Below are positions 12,558 through 22,982 of a DNA stretch of 64,000 bases, piece by piece; position 1 is the stretch's first letter; the number at the start of each line of letters is the position of its first letter. Both the position numbers and the translations under genes were made by a program. The DNA comes from Pogonophryne albipinna (taxonomy: Eukaryota; Chordata; Actinopteri; Perciformes; Artedidraconidae), in assembly GCA_028583405.1 (NCBI GenBank), contig JAPTMU010000153.1, positions 301,256-365,255 on the forward strand, read 5' to 3'. The notes beneath the pieces are model-generated. The model worked only from the letters and a program-made list of their open reading frames with translations, had not been told where the DNA came from and did not search any database.

Positions 12558-13432
12558 GGCAAACTTTCTGGTGACGTGACGCCTCAGCTTCCACTTCGTT
12601 GGTCTCCAGTTGAACTGAAACAAATACCTTTCATTAAAAACTTTACAGAAATGTAATTAATTTTTGCTTCAAGACTTTGATCCTGTATTTTGTTTTTTTG
12701 TGAAAAAAGGCCATTTCATCGTGACGTCTGTAGTCAACAGATTATAAAAGACTACAATTACCACGGCACCTTCCTCTAAAAGTCTAAAGTGACAGATGGG
12801 CAACCTTTTTGAACCGCTCAATTACCCTTTAAGTTATCAAGTTATACAAGCCTTAACAAAACAGCTTTTGGTAATCTGTTGTAGTTTAATTTTAAATAAA
12901 TCATTTTGAAAATGTTTTTAAAGTTACTAAAACTGTGAGGTAAATTAAGTTAGGTGGCAATATTTCCCCTTTATACCTGTACTCGATTAAAATTGTTTTT
13001 AAAAGGCAAAGTACCTCAAAAGTGTTTTTAATATAGCATCTGTTGACTTTAACTTATCCCATGAAGATCAGTAAAAGAGAAAAGACATGACTCACCTTGG
13101 CCAGCGTCTCGCTCCAACATGGACTCCATCGACTGGAAAAGTTGAAAGCTTTTTTCTAAGGAGATCTCATTGGGAGACAGATCTGTAGGACACAGTATAA
13201 TTAAAGGTTAGTGTCAGACAGAGAGAAGTAACACTGCATAAAATCTAATGTTTTCAACTCTCAGTCTCCTCTGCAGCTTATATTCACCAGCTGGAAAACC
13301 AGAGACTGTGGACAGGAAACATGCTGTTAAATCAAACATTATTCCTTCATCTTCAACACAATTATCAAACAGGTAAATACCTCTGGCCAGACAAACAGTC
13401 AGCACACAGACGAGCATCCAAACAGCTGCCAT
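12400..13432 (-). CDS. Secreted N-glycosylation-repeat protein, copy A (frameshifted)
   Basis: Predicted exons on the minus strand are 13432-13381, 13305-13288 (18-nt microexon), 13182-13096 and 12614-12400. They join in frame to 123 residues. Exon 1 encodes a signal peptide beginning MAAVWMLVCVLTVCLAR. Exon 4 has a good TTTGTTTCAG acceptor and enters the 11-residue NETDNVRHDG(I/F) repeat. A one-base insertion in the array near 12411 (CTCGGTTG instead of CTCGTTG on the plus strand) ends the frame after four sequons. About 20 further repeats downstream are then untranslated, so this copy is probably a pseudogene, unless the extra base is a sequencing error. A TTTAAAG TATA-like box lies about 45 bp upstream of the ATG. 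The function is discussed under copy B. Confidence 0.68.
12615..13095 (-). other. Intron 3 of copy A
   Basis: Runs from the GTGAGTCATG donor at 13095 to the TTTCAG acceptor at 12615. It is nearly identical to the matching introns of copy B (18558-19040) and of the right-arm copy (34277-34760). Confidence 0.65.
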
Positions 13433-14088
13433 CTCTGCAGTTTTCCAAGAGAGTGTTGCCTGAGCACCAGCCAGCTTTAAAGGAGGGAAACCTCCAGCAG
13501 CTGCTACTGATCAGCACTGATTGTCTCTCTGCACAGAGGAAAACACCATTTATCTGAGATTAAACTCTGAGAATGAGGAGTTTTTCATGGAGCTTGTTGT
13601 GCATTTATGATTAGTGGAGACCATCATTTTAAATTCACATTATGTTCAAATCAGTAAAAGAATATTGCATTTGAGAGGGTATAGCAACTACAACAAATAA
13701 CAAGACCTCCCCCTGAAAAACAAAGATCTGTATTAACATTTTATATTGTTGCCTAAAAACAATTTCACACAAGGTAAAAACTCTGAAAAAGTTATAGTAA
13801 ATATCCAAAATATCCCTCCTCTTCAGAAAACAAAAAATTAAATTACAACATTTTACAACCCCCTTCCCTAAACACATAATTTGTAGAAGAGAAGAAAACA
13901 GGGTTATTTGAAAAGCCTTCTTCCTGTCATGCCTCACCTAAAATACCTGATTGCTCATGAAACTTGCATTTTTAAGACGTAACAATAATGATGCTACGAA
14001 GAAACTAAAACTAAAATGCAGAAAAATAATTCTTTATGAATAATTTTTCATTTTTTATGGGTATTTTTGCCTGAAGAGACACTTAGTG
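13433..14088. promoter_or_regulatory. Intergenic/promoter region between secreted-protein gene A and fdxr exon
   Basis: In minus orientation a TTTAAAG TATA-like box lies about 45 bp before the ATG, and an E-box CAGCTG (at about 13500) lies upstream of it. E-boxes of this type bind FIGLA/bHLH factors in oocyte promoters, which is only suggestive here. The rest is AT-rich with no exon seen. Confidence 0.4.
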
Positions 14089-14096
14089 GTATACAT

Positions 14097-15017
14097 TAGT
14101 GATGGCAAAATGAAGCTTTGAATGAAGCATCGAACCACTTGGACAATTGTGTCGGAAATAGGTTCATTTCTCGAAGCTTCAGTTACAGCGACCTCTCCTG
14201 GCGAAGTGCAAGGCTGCAGTGGGTTTAACGTATCTTTGCCTTGAAAAATATTCGATGCTCACACACACTAAGACTGAATATCATGTTCTATTTGCAATTA
14301 AAGATTGATAATTGTGTGTATTGGGTTATTGAGAAGAGACTAGAGAGTGCTGGACATTTTTTTGGGAGGAGAGGGCCTTTTATCAGGTATTAAAGTATTA
14401 AAGTTGAAAAGCAATGATTAAAATAAATCCATTCCGGGCTTTGAACCAGCTGCGCGGAGGACATTGCCGCATTCGGGCCTCCGGCTCTACCCACTAGGCT
14501 ATCTATTCCTTAAAATATTGAACTATTTTTATATTACTGATAATTGTGTTTTTGTTCACAACTTCTCCACATTTCGAAGTGTTTCCCGAGCCAGAACGAC
14601 CTATCTTTCTTCCTGGCTTGCTCTATAATGATACTACAATTCAAATGCAATACCAACAACAACTCAACAGCAACAACGCAAACTACGACAACAACCCACA
14701 CATTGCGCATTGTTTAGAGCGGTCATAAAGTGTTGAAGCGCTCAAATTTAAAACTGTTTCAACCTGTCACCTGTCAGAATCGAGACGAGGCAGTGCATTG
14801 AATCGCGTGATTGGACCGCGAACCAGTCAAGTGATTCATTCAGGAAATGAAGCAGTTGCTGCTTCGGACGTCACATGTCACGTGATTTGAAGCAGTTGCT
14901 GCTTCGGACGTCATATGTCACGTGATTTGAAGCAAGCTTCGAAGCACTGCTTCTATGGAATAGGAAGTCCAGGGTTGAAGCTCCGTTCGAAGCTTCAGTG
15001 TCAAACTGCCATCACTA
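14097..15017. mobile_element. hAT-type element present only in cassette A
   Basis: Termini TAGTGATGGCA and TGCCATCACTA are inverted repeats, flanked by a perfect 8-bp duplication GTATACAT (14089-14096 and 15018-15025). Cassette B (20031-20045) and the right arm (33300-33315) carry the empty site, so this inserted after the cassettes were duplicated. Inside are a 41-bp tandem duplication (14851-14933, GCAGTTGCTGCTTCGGACGT) and a tRNA-like block. It has no transposase; the frame at 14546-14728 shows no motif. Confidence 0.88.
14431..14509 (-). other. tRNA-like sequence with Pol III boxes
   Basis: On the minus strand TAGCCTAGTGGGTAGAGC resembles an A box and GGTTCAAAGCC matches the B-box consensus at roughly tRNA spacing. 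A convincing anticodon stem or acceptor pairing could not be assigned, so this is more likely a tRNA-derived SINE head or tRNA pseudogene carried by the hAT element than a working tRNA. Confidence 0.45.
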
Positions 15018-15094
15018 GTATACATGAAATGGTGCGATTGTAGTGTTCCACAGACATGAAGTGAAAAATAAATGTCCTTTATCTTTCTTTCTAG

Positions 15095-15268
15095 GTCTCT
15101 ACTGTAGTGGCTGGCTGAAAACAGACCCCACTGGTGTGATAGCGACCACTTTGAACAATAGTTTTGACACGGTTCGATCCGTGCTGGAGGACATGGACTC
15201 TGGAACGTTGAACACATCGGCTGCGAAGCCGGGATCACAAAGCATCAACGCTCTGCTGGAAAACAGAG
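15095..15268 (+). pseudogene. fdxr: fdxr penultimate exon, cassette A
   Basis: A TTTCTTTCTAG acceptor precedes a 174-nt exon encoding GLYCSGWLKTDPTGVIATT and continuing to SQSINALLENRG. This matches the NADP-binding C-terminal part of mitochondrial NADPH:adrenodoxin oxidoreductase (FDXR), which passes electrons from NADPH to ferredoxin for P450 steroid synthesis and Fe-S assembly. The frame is open, and the donor (AGAG|GTTCCT) is weak. No earlier fdxr exon exists to the left, where the opposite-strand secreted-protein gene lies, so this is a partial duplicate and not a full gene. Joined to the next exon it continues in phase. Confidence 0.85.
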
Positions 15269-15339
15269 GTTCCTGCTGTCCCTTTAATTAATTTACACTG
15301 TGCTTCGATTAAAGTGGCCCTATTCTCCTAATTTTCATA

Positions 15340-16550
15340 TATATATATATATCAGTATGTAGTTTCTCTACTTTAAAGAGTCCTCTCCTGCTGATGTTCA
15401 GGTGTATATCAGTATGTAGTGTCTCTACTTTAAAGAGTCCTCTCCCGCTGATGTTCAGGTGTGTATCAGTATGTAGTGTCTCTACTTTAAAGAGTCCTCT
15501 CCTGCTGATGTTCAGGTGTATATCAGTATGTAGTGTCTCTACTTTAAAGAGTCCTCTCCTGCTGATTTCCAGGTGTATATCAGTATGTAGTGTCTCTACT
15601 TTAAAGAGTCCTCTCCTGCTGATTTCAGGTGTATATCAGTATGTAGTGTCTCTACTTTAAAGACTCCTCTCCCGCTGATGTTCAGGTGTATATCAGTATG
15701 TAGTGTCTCTACTTTAAAGAGTCCTCTCCTGCTGATGTTCAGGTGTATATCAGTATGTAGTTTCTCTACTTTAAAGAGTCCTCTCCTGCTGATGTTCAGG
15801 TGTATATCAGTATGTAGTGTCTCTACTCTAAAGAGTCCTCTCCTGCTGATTTTCAGGTGTATATCAGTATGTAGTGTCTCTAATTTAAAGAGTCCTCTCC
15901 TGCTGATGTTCAGGTGTATATCAGTATGTAGTGTCTCTACTTTAAAGAGTCCTCTCCTGCTGATTTCCAGGTGTATATCAGTATGTAGTGTCTCTACTTT
16001 AAAGACTCCTCTCCCGCTGATGTTCAGGTGTATATCAGTATGTAGTGTCTCTACTTTAAAGAGTCCTCTCCTGCTGATGTTCAGGTGTACATCAGTATGT
16101 AGTGTCTCTAATTTAAAGAGTCCTCTCCTGCTGATGTTCAGGTGTATATCAGTATGTAGTGTCTCTACTCTAAAGAGTCCTCTCCTGCTGATGTTCAGGT
16201 GTATATCAGTATGTAGTGTCTCTAATTTAAAGAGTCCTCTCCTGCTGATGTTCAGGTGTATATCAGTATGTAGTGTCTCTACTTTAAAGAGTCCTCTCCT
16301 GCTGATGTTCAGGTGTATATCAGTATGTAGTGTCTCTACTCTAAAGAGTCCTCTCCTGCTGATGTTCAGGTGTATATCAGTATGTAGTGTCTCTACTTTA
16401 AAGAGTCCTCTCCTGCTGATGTTCAGGTGTATATCAGTATGTAGTGTCTCTACTTTAAAGAGTCCTCTCCTGCTGATGTTCAGGTGTATATCAGTATGTA
16501 GTGTCTCTAATTTAAAGAGTCCTCTCCTGCTGATGTTCAGGTGTATAGAG
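15340..16550. repeat. 57-bp minisatellite in the last fdxr intron, cassette A
   Basis: About 21 tandem copies of a 57-bp unit containing TGATGTTCAGGTGTATATCA and GTGTCTCTACTTTAAAGAGT. It lies between the two fdxr exons. The equivalent array has about 2 copies in cassette B and about 12 in the right arm. The long reading frame over it is a by-product of the 19-codon period. Confidence 0.95.
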
Positions 16551-16930
16551 CTGTCCTGCCCCTTAGCCTAACACGTACAATGTGTTGGAGCGCTAGCCAA
16601 TAGGAGCGTGAGTGTTTCATAGTGATGTGACTATGTTCTGGAAGTAAACAAAGGAGTCCAATGTTTTTGGGAACCAGGAACATAGCATGTATTTATCCCA
16701 TAGGGCAAAAATGAGAGAATCTGATGGATAAAGTCGGATGTTATGCACTTAAGGACATTTTAGTCCTTAAAGGTCTTACTGTGTGTTTGGGCTACACACT
16801 ATATACTGATATTTAGAAATAAATAAATGTGCTATATGCCTTAAAACATAATTTAAGATCTAATCCGATTCCGAGGCTCAGGGTTAATTTAGTAAATGCA
16901 TGTTACTGACTCTGATTTCGTGTCCTGCAG

Positions 16931-17061
16931 GAGTGAAACCAGTGACTTTCTCCGAGTGGGAGAAGATTGACAGTGAGGAAGTTCGGAGGGGGGCGGCGAT
17001 CGGGAAACCCCGAGAAAAACTGCTGACTGTGGAGGAAATGCTACAGCTGGCTGGAAAATAA
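16931..17061 (+). pseudogene. fdxr: fdxr last exon, cassette A
   Basis: A TCGTGTCCTGCAG acceptor precedes an exon encoding the FDXR C-terminus: [17 protein letters not shown], then [19 protein letters not shown] and a TAA stop. The conserved GKPREKL block is diagnostic of animal FDXR. With the exon at 15095-15268 it makes an intact 3' terminal piece, but all upstream exons are missing. It is tail-to-tail with copy B of the secreted-protein gene, whose stop is 856 bp downstream. Confidence 0.88.
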
Positions 17062-17916
17062 CCTGAAGACAACATTTCATACCGTCCTGTCTGGGATCAA
17101 TGACAGAAATTACATTAAATTATACGTAATAAAAGCTATTAGGTACTGCAGTTTACCCGTTAAAGCTTTTAGTTCTCGTTCAACTTCCAATCAATCCAAA
17201 GCACTGAAAAACTAAGTTTCCTGACGTGCCAACATTAAAGACAATTCTCTATTAGATGCTATACATAATGAACTCCACTCTAATATAATGTATGTATTTT
17301 AAAAAGGTAAACTTCATTATTTTTCAACCCCAAATGTATAATTGGTTCAGTATTGAGTGAGAGTTACCATTCAAATGTTTATTTCAGGGGGTCTTTGCTC
17401 TAAAGAGCCCATATTATGCTTTTTGTTGCTTACATAATACTGGACTCACTTCAAAAACTGTTTCCCCAATAGACATGGGACACTGTTCAGGAAAAATACT
17501 GAAGTTTATCTTTAGAAGAGTAATGACTGCTTGGGGACCAAATTACATTTTGTAAGCGTTTGCACTGAAACAGATATTTTATGAATAAATCATGATTTAT
17601 ATCCTTTCCGTCTTTTAGGAGCATTTCTTTCCGTTGCATTTTAAATATTTAGGTCTACGGACATTTTGTAAAAGAAAACCCTAAATACAGATTCTATAAG
17701 TTCTGTCCACTGGTCTAAAAGATGACATGTTATTGAACAAAAAGAATCCAAGTTTGACTAATGGATTAAAAAAAACTGATGTTTTACCAGCAGTTCCATC
17801 ACATTTGAATATTAAGGACATTTTAAAGCAGAAATACACTAATAGTATAAGATACTCTAAAATCAAACGTTTTGATATTTGGAAAAGAAAACAGATTTAT
17901 TAATGAAAGTTTTATT
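17062..17916. other. fdxr 3' flank and intergenic spacer, cassette A
   Basis: AT-rich non-coding sequence after the fdxr stop, with AATAAAAGC at about 17128 as a possible poly(A) signal. The same region recurs at 20991-21847, inverted at 30927-31786, and inverted at 63305-64000. Confidence 0.6.
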
Positions 17917-19377
17917 TTATGGCAAAGATAAAAGCTCAATAATCGCTGTCTGTGTCTCGTTGACCCCGTCGTGGCGAACGTTATCCGTCCCGTTGACCCC
18001 GTCGTGGCGAACGTTATCCGTCTCGTTGACCCAGTCGTTTCGAACGTTATCCGTCTCGTTGACCCAGTCGTTTCGAACGTTATCCGTCTCGTTGATCCCG
18101 TCGTGGCGAACGTTATCCGTCTCGTTGAACCCGTCGTTTCGAACGTTTTCCGTCTCGTTGACACCGTCGTGGCGAACGTTATCCGTCTCGTTGACCCCGT
18201 CCTGGCGAACGTTATCCGTCTCGTTGACCCCGTCCTGGCGAACGTTATCCGTCTCGTTGACCCCGTCCTGGCGAACGTTATCCGTCTCGTTGACCCCGTC
18301 CTGGCGAACGTTATCCGTCTCGTTGACCCCGTCCTGGCGAACGTTATCCGTCTCGTTGACCCCGTCCTGGCGAACGTTATCCGTCTCGTTGATCCAGTCG
18401 TGGCGAACGTTATCCGTCTCGTTGAACCCGTCGTGGCGAACGTTATCCGTCTCGTTGAACCCGTCGTGGCGAACGTTATCCGTCGCGTTGATCCAGTGGT
18501 GGCGAACTTTCTGGTGACGTGACGCCTCAGCTTCCACTTCGTTGGTCTCCAGTTGAACTGAAACAAATACCTTTCATTAAAAACTTTACAGAAATGTAAT
18601 TAATATTTGCTTCAAGACTTTGATCCTGTATTTTGTTTTTTTGTGAAAAAAGGCCATTTCATCGTGACGTCTGTAGTCAACAGATTATAAAAGACTACAA
18701 TTACCACGGCACCTTCCTCTAAAAGTCTAAAGTGACAGATGGGCAACCTTTTTTGAACCGCTCAATTACCCTTTAAGTTATCAAGTTATACAAGCCTTAA
18801 CAAAACAGCTTTTGGTAATCTGTTGTAGTTTAATTTTAAATAAATCATTTTGAAAATGTTTTTAAAGTTACTAAAACTGTGAGGTAAATTAAGTTAGGTG
18901 GCAATATTTCCCCTTTATACCTGTACTCGATTAAAATTGTTTTTAAAATGGCAAAGTACCTCAAAAGTGTTTTTAATATAGCATCTGTTGACTTTAACTT
19001 ATCCCATGAAGATCAGTAAAAGAGAAAAGACATGACTCACCTTGGCCAGCGTCTCGCTCCAACATGGACTCCATCGACTGGAAAGGTGCAAAGGCTTTCT
19101 TTAAGGAGATCTCATTGGGAGACAGATCTGTAGGACACAGTATAATTAAAGGTTAGTGTCAGACAGAGAGAAGAAACACTGCATAACATCTAATGTTTTC
19201 AACTCTCAGTCTCCTCTGCAGCTTATATTCACCAGCTGGAAAACCAGAGACTGTGGACAGGAAACATGCTGTTAAATCAAACATTATTCCTTCATCTTCA
19301 ACCCAATTATCAAACAGGTAAATACCTCTGGCCAGACAAACAGTCAGCACACAGACGAGCATCCAAACAGCTGCCAT
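17917..19377 (-). CDS. Secreted N-glycosylation-repeat protein, copy B (intact)
   Basis: Predicted minus-strand exons are 19377-19326, 19250-19233 (18 nt), 19127-19041 and 18557-17917, with good acceptors and donors. They join to 798 nt, or 265 residues plus stop. Skipping the microexon also keeps frame. Residues 1-17 are MAAVWMLVCVLTVCLAR, a signal peptide. A short acidic helix-like segment (SPNEISLKKAFAPFQSMESM) follows, then 17 tandem sequons in an 11-residue repeat, NETDNVR(H/Q/N)DG(V/I/F). The sequon survives even where the middle residue varies (NAT, NET, NGT). The C-terminus is NETQTAIIELLSLP, with AATAAA 4 nt after the stop. No transmembrane segment follows, so a secreted, heavily N-glycosylated product is expected. 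This architecture matches fish cortical-alveolus glycopolyproteins such as hyosophorin, but no sequence identity was established; the function is inferred. Confidence 0.72.
17945..18510 (-). repeat. 33-bp coding-type tandem array B
   Basis: Seventeen units inside exon 4 of copy B, including six consecutive units with the RQDGV variant, a sign of recent local expansion. The period is strictly 33 bp, with no frame-changing indel. Confidence 0.94.
18558..19040 (-). other. Intron 3 of copy B
   Basis: Bounded by a GTGAGTCATG donor and a TTTGTTTCAG acceptor in minus orientation. Near-identical to the copy A intron. Confidence 0.65.
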
Positions 19378-20109
19378 CTCTGCAGTTTTCCAAGAGAGTG
19401 TTGCCTGAGCACCAGCCAGCTTTAAAGGAGGGAAACCTCCAGCAGCTGCTACTGATCAGCACTGATTGTCTCTCTGCACAGAGGAAAACACCATTTATCT
19501 GAGATTAAACTCTGAGAATGAGGAGTTTTTCATGGAGCTTGTTGTGCATTTATGATTAGTAGAGACCATCATTTTAAATTCACATTATGTTCAAATCAGT
19601 AAAAGAATATTGCATTTGAGAGGGTATAGCAACTACAACAAATAACAAGACCTCCCCCTGAAAAACTAAGATCTGTATTAACATTTTATATTGTTGCCTA
19701 AAAACAATTTCACACAAGGTAAAAACTCTGAAAAAGTTATCGTATATATCCAAAATATCCCTCCTCTTCAGAAAACAAAAAATTCAATTACAACATTTTA
19801 CAACCCCCTTCCCTAAACACATAATTTGTAGAAGAGAAGAAAACAGGGTTATTTGAAAGCCTTCTTCCCGTCATGCCTCACCTAAAATACCTGATTGCTC
19901 ATGAAACTTGCATTTTTAAGACGTAACAATAATGATGCTACGAAGAAACTAAAAATAAAATGCATAAAAATCATTCTTTATGAATTATTTTTCATTTTTT
20001 ATGGGTATTTTTGCCTGAAGAGACACTTAGTGGTATAAATGAAATGGTGCGATTGTAGTGTTCCACAGACATGAAGTGAAAAATAAATGTCCTTTATCTT
20101 TCTTTCTAG
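19378..20109. promoter_or_regulatory. Promoter and upstream region of copy B
   Basis: On the minus strand a TTTAAAG TATA-like box (at about 19420) and an E-box CAGCTG (at about 19445) lie upstream of the ATG. The empty site of the cassette A hAT element is at 20031-20045. No exon is seen in the rest. Confidence 0.4.
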
Positions 20110-20283
20110 GTCTCTACTGTAGTGGCTGGCTGAAAACAGGCCCCACTGGTGTGATAGCGACCACTTTGAACAATAGTTTTGACACGGTTCGATCCGTGCT
20201 GGAGGACATGGACTCTGGAACGTTGAACACATCGGCTGTGAAGCCGGGATCACAAAGCACCAACGCTCTGCTGGAAAACAGAG
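20110..20283 (+). pseudogene. fdxr: fdxr penultimate exon, cassette B
   Basis: A 174-nt exon, the same length and phase as in cassette A, encoding GLYCSGWLKTGPTGVIATT onward. The frame is open. Differences include D to G after KT, A to V (SAVKPGS) and I to T (SQSTNALL). Upstream fdxr exons are absent. Confidence 0.85.
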
Positions 20284-20346
20284 GTTCCTGCTGTCCCTTT
20301 AAATAATTTACACTGTGCTTCGATTAAAGTGGCCCTATTCTCCTCA

Positions 20347-20475
20347 TTTTCAGGTGTTTATCGGTATGTAGTTTCTCTACTTTAAAGAGTCCTCTCCTGC
20401 TGATGTTCAGGTGTATATCAGTATGTAGTGTCTCTACTCTAAAGAGTCCTCTCCTGCTGATGTTCAGGTGTATAG
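20347..20475. repeat. 57-bp minisatellite, about two copies, cassette B
   Basis: The contracted counterpart of 15340-16550 in the same intron position. Confidence 0.9.
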
Positions 20476-20859
20476 AGCTGTCCTGCCCCTTAGCCTAACA
20501 CATACAATGTGTTGGAGCGCTAGCCAATAGGAGCGTGAGTGTTTCATAGTGATGTGACTATGTTCTGGAAGTAAACAAAGGAGTCCAATGTTTTTGGGAA
20601 CCAGGAACATAGCCTGTGTTTATCCCATAGGGCAAACATGAGAGAATCTGATGGATAAAGTCAGATGTTATGCACTTAAGGACATTTTAGTCCTTAAAGG
20701 TCTTACTGTGTGTGTTTGGGCTACACACTATATACTGATATTTAGAAAAAAATAAATGTGCTATATGCCTTAAAACATAATTTAAGATCTAATCCGATTC
20801 CGAGGCTCAGGGTTAATTTAGTAAATGCATGTTACTGACTCTGATTTCGTGTCCTGCAG

Positions 20860-20990
20860 GAGTGAAACCAGTGACTTTCTCCGAGTGGGAGAAGTTTGAC
20901 AGTGAGGAAGTTCGGAGGGGGGCGGCGATCGGGAAACCCCGAGAAAAACTGCTGACTGTGGAGGAAATGCTACAGCTGGCTGGAAAATAA
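20860..20990 (+). pseudogene. fdxr: fdxr last exon, cassette B
   Basis: A 131-nt terminal exon as in cassette A, ending [19 protein letters not shown] and TAA. One replacement (EWEKF instead of EWEKI). The open frame shows that the duplication is young or that the exon is still constrained. Confidence 0.87.
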
Positions 20991-21847
20991 CCTGAAGACA
21001 ACATTTCATACCGTCCTGTCTGGGATCAATGACAGAAATAATGACATTAAATTATTCGTAATAAAAGCTATTAGGTACTGCAGTTTACCCGTTAAAGCTT
21101 TTAGTTTTCGTTCAACTTCCAATCAATCCAAAGCACTGAAAAACTAAGTTTCCTGACGTGCCAACATTAAAGACAATTCTCTATTAGATGCTATACATAA
21201 TGAACTCCACTCTAATATAATGTATGCATTTTGAAAAGGTAAACTTCATTATTTGTCAACCCCAAATGTATTATTGGTTCGGTATTGAGTGAGAGTTACC
21301 GTTCAAATGTTTATTTCAGGGTGTCTTTGCTCTAAAGAGCCCCTATTATGCTTTTTGTTGCTTACATGATACTGGACTCATTTCAAAAACTGTTTCCCCA
21401 AAAGACATGGGACACTGTTCAGGAAAAATACTGAAGTTTCTCTTTAGAAGAGTAATGACTGCTTGGGGACCAAATTACATTTTGCAAGTGTTTGCACTGA
21501 AACAGATATTTTATGAATAAATCATGATTTATATCCTTTCCGTCTTGAAGGAGCATTTCTTTCCGTTGCATTTTAAATATTTAGGTCTACGGACATTTTG
21601 TAAAAGAAAACCCTAAATACAGATTCTATAAGTTCTGTCCACTGGTCTAAAAGATGACATGTTATTGAACAAAAAGAATCCAAGTTTGACTAATGGATTA
21701 AAAAAACTGATGTTTTACCAGCAGTTCCATCACATTTGAATATTAAGGACATTTTAAAGCAGAAATACACTAATAGTATAAGATACTCTAAAATCAAACG
21801 TTTTGATATTTGGAAAAGAAAACAGATTTATTAATGAAAGTTTTATT
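20991..21847. other. fdxr 3' flank, cassette B
   Basis: Non-coding counterpart of 17062-17916, with scattered substitutions and small indels. Confidence 0.6.
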
Positions 21848-22982
21848 TTATGGCAAAGATAAAAGCTCGATAATCGCTGTCTCGTTGACCCCGTCGTGGC
21901 GAACGTTATCCGTCCCGTTGACCCCGTCGTGGCGAACGTTATCCGTCTCGTTGACCCCGTCGTGGCGAACGTTATCCGTCTCGTTGACCCCGTCGTGGCG
22001 AACGTTATCCGTCTCGTTGACCCCGTCGTGGCGAACGTTATCCGTCTCGTTGATCCCGTCGTGGCGAACGTTATCCGTCTCGTTGACCCAGTCGTTTCGA
22101 ACGTTATCCGTCTCGTTGACCCCGTCGTGGCGAACGTTATCTGTCTCGTTGACCCAGTCGTTTCGAACGTTATCCGTCTCGTTGATCCCGTCGTGGCGAA
22201 CGTTATCCGTCTCGTTGATCCAGTCGTGGCGAACGTTATCCGTTCCATTGACCCCGTCGTGGCGAACGTTATCCGTCTCGTTGACCCAGTCGTTTCGAAC
22301 GTTATCCGTCTCGTTGATCCCGTTGTGGCGAACGGTATCCGTCTCGTTGATCCCGTCGTGGCGAACGGTATCCGTCTCGTTGACCCAGTCGTGGCGAACG
22401 TTATCCGTCTCGTTGACCCCGTCGTGGCGAACGTTATCCGTCTTGTTGACCCCTTCGTGGCGAACGTTATCCGTCTCGTTGAACCCGTCGTGGCGAACGG
22501 TATCCGTCTCGTTGACCCAGTCGTTTCGAACGTTATCCGTCTCGTTGATCCCGTCGTGGCGAACGTTATCCGTCTCGTTGACCCCGTCGTGGCGAACGTT
22601 ATCCGTCTTGTTGACCCCGTCGTGGCGAACGTTATCCGTCTCGTTGAACCCGTTGTGGCGAAAGTTATCCGTCTCGTTGAACCCGTCGTGGCGAACGTTA
22701 TCCGTCTCGTTGAACCCATCGTGGCGAACGTTATCCGTCTCGTTGATCCCGTCGTGGCGAACGTTATCCGTCTCGTTGATCCCGTCGTGGCGAACGTTAT
22801 CCGTCTCGTTGACCCCGTCGAGGTGAACGTTATACGTCTCGTTGACCCCGTCGTGGCGAACGTTATCCGTCTCGTTTACCCCGTCGTTTCGAACGTTATC
22901 CGTCTCGTTGACCCCGTCGTGGCGAACGTTATCCGTCTCGTTGATCCAGTCGTGGCGAACGTTATCCGTCTCGTTGACCCAA
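21848..22982 (-). repeat. Orphan 33-bp array C with gene C-terminus (left arm)
   Basis: About 33 units on the minus strand, ending in the true gene C-terminus (NETAIIELLSLP, TAA at 21848-21850, AATAAA after it). The upstream exons are missing: at 22982 the array abuts the LINE endonuclease sequence and reads out of frame with it. No start codon exists in the NETDNV frame, so this is a gene remnant. Confidence 0.85.

Noticed and set aside
14431..14509. Functional tRNA gene
   Set aside because: A- and B-box-like motifs are present, but a full cloverleaf and anticodon could not be assigned, and it lies inside a transposon.
15394..16571. 297-residue frame of MFRCISVCSVSTLKSPLLL repeats
   Set aside because: It is the 19-codon reading of the 57-bp intronic minisatellite.
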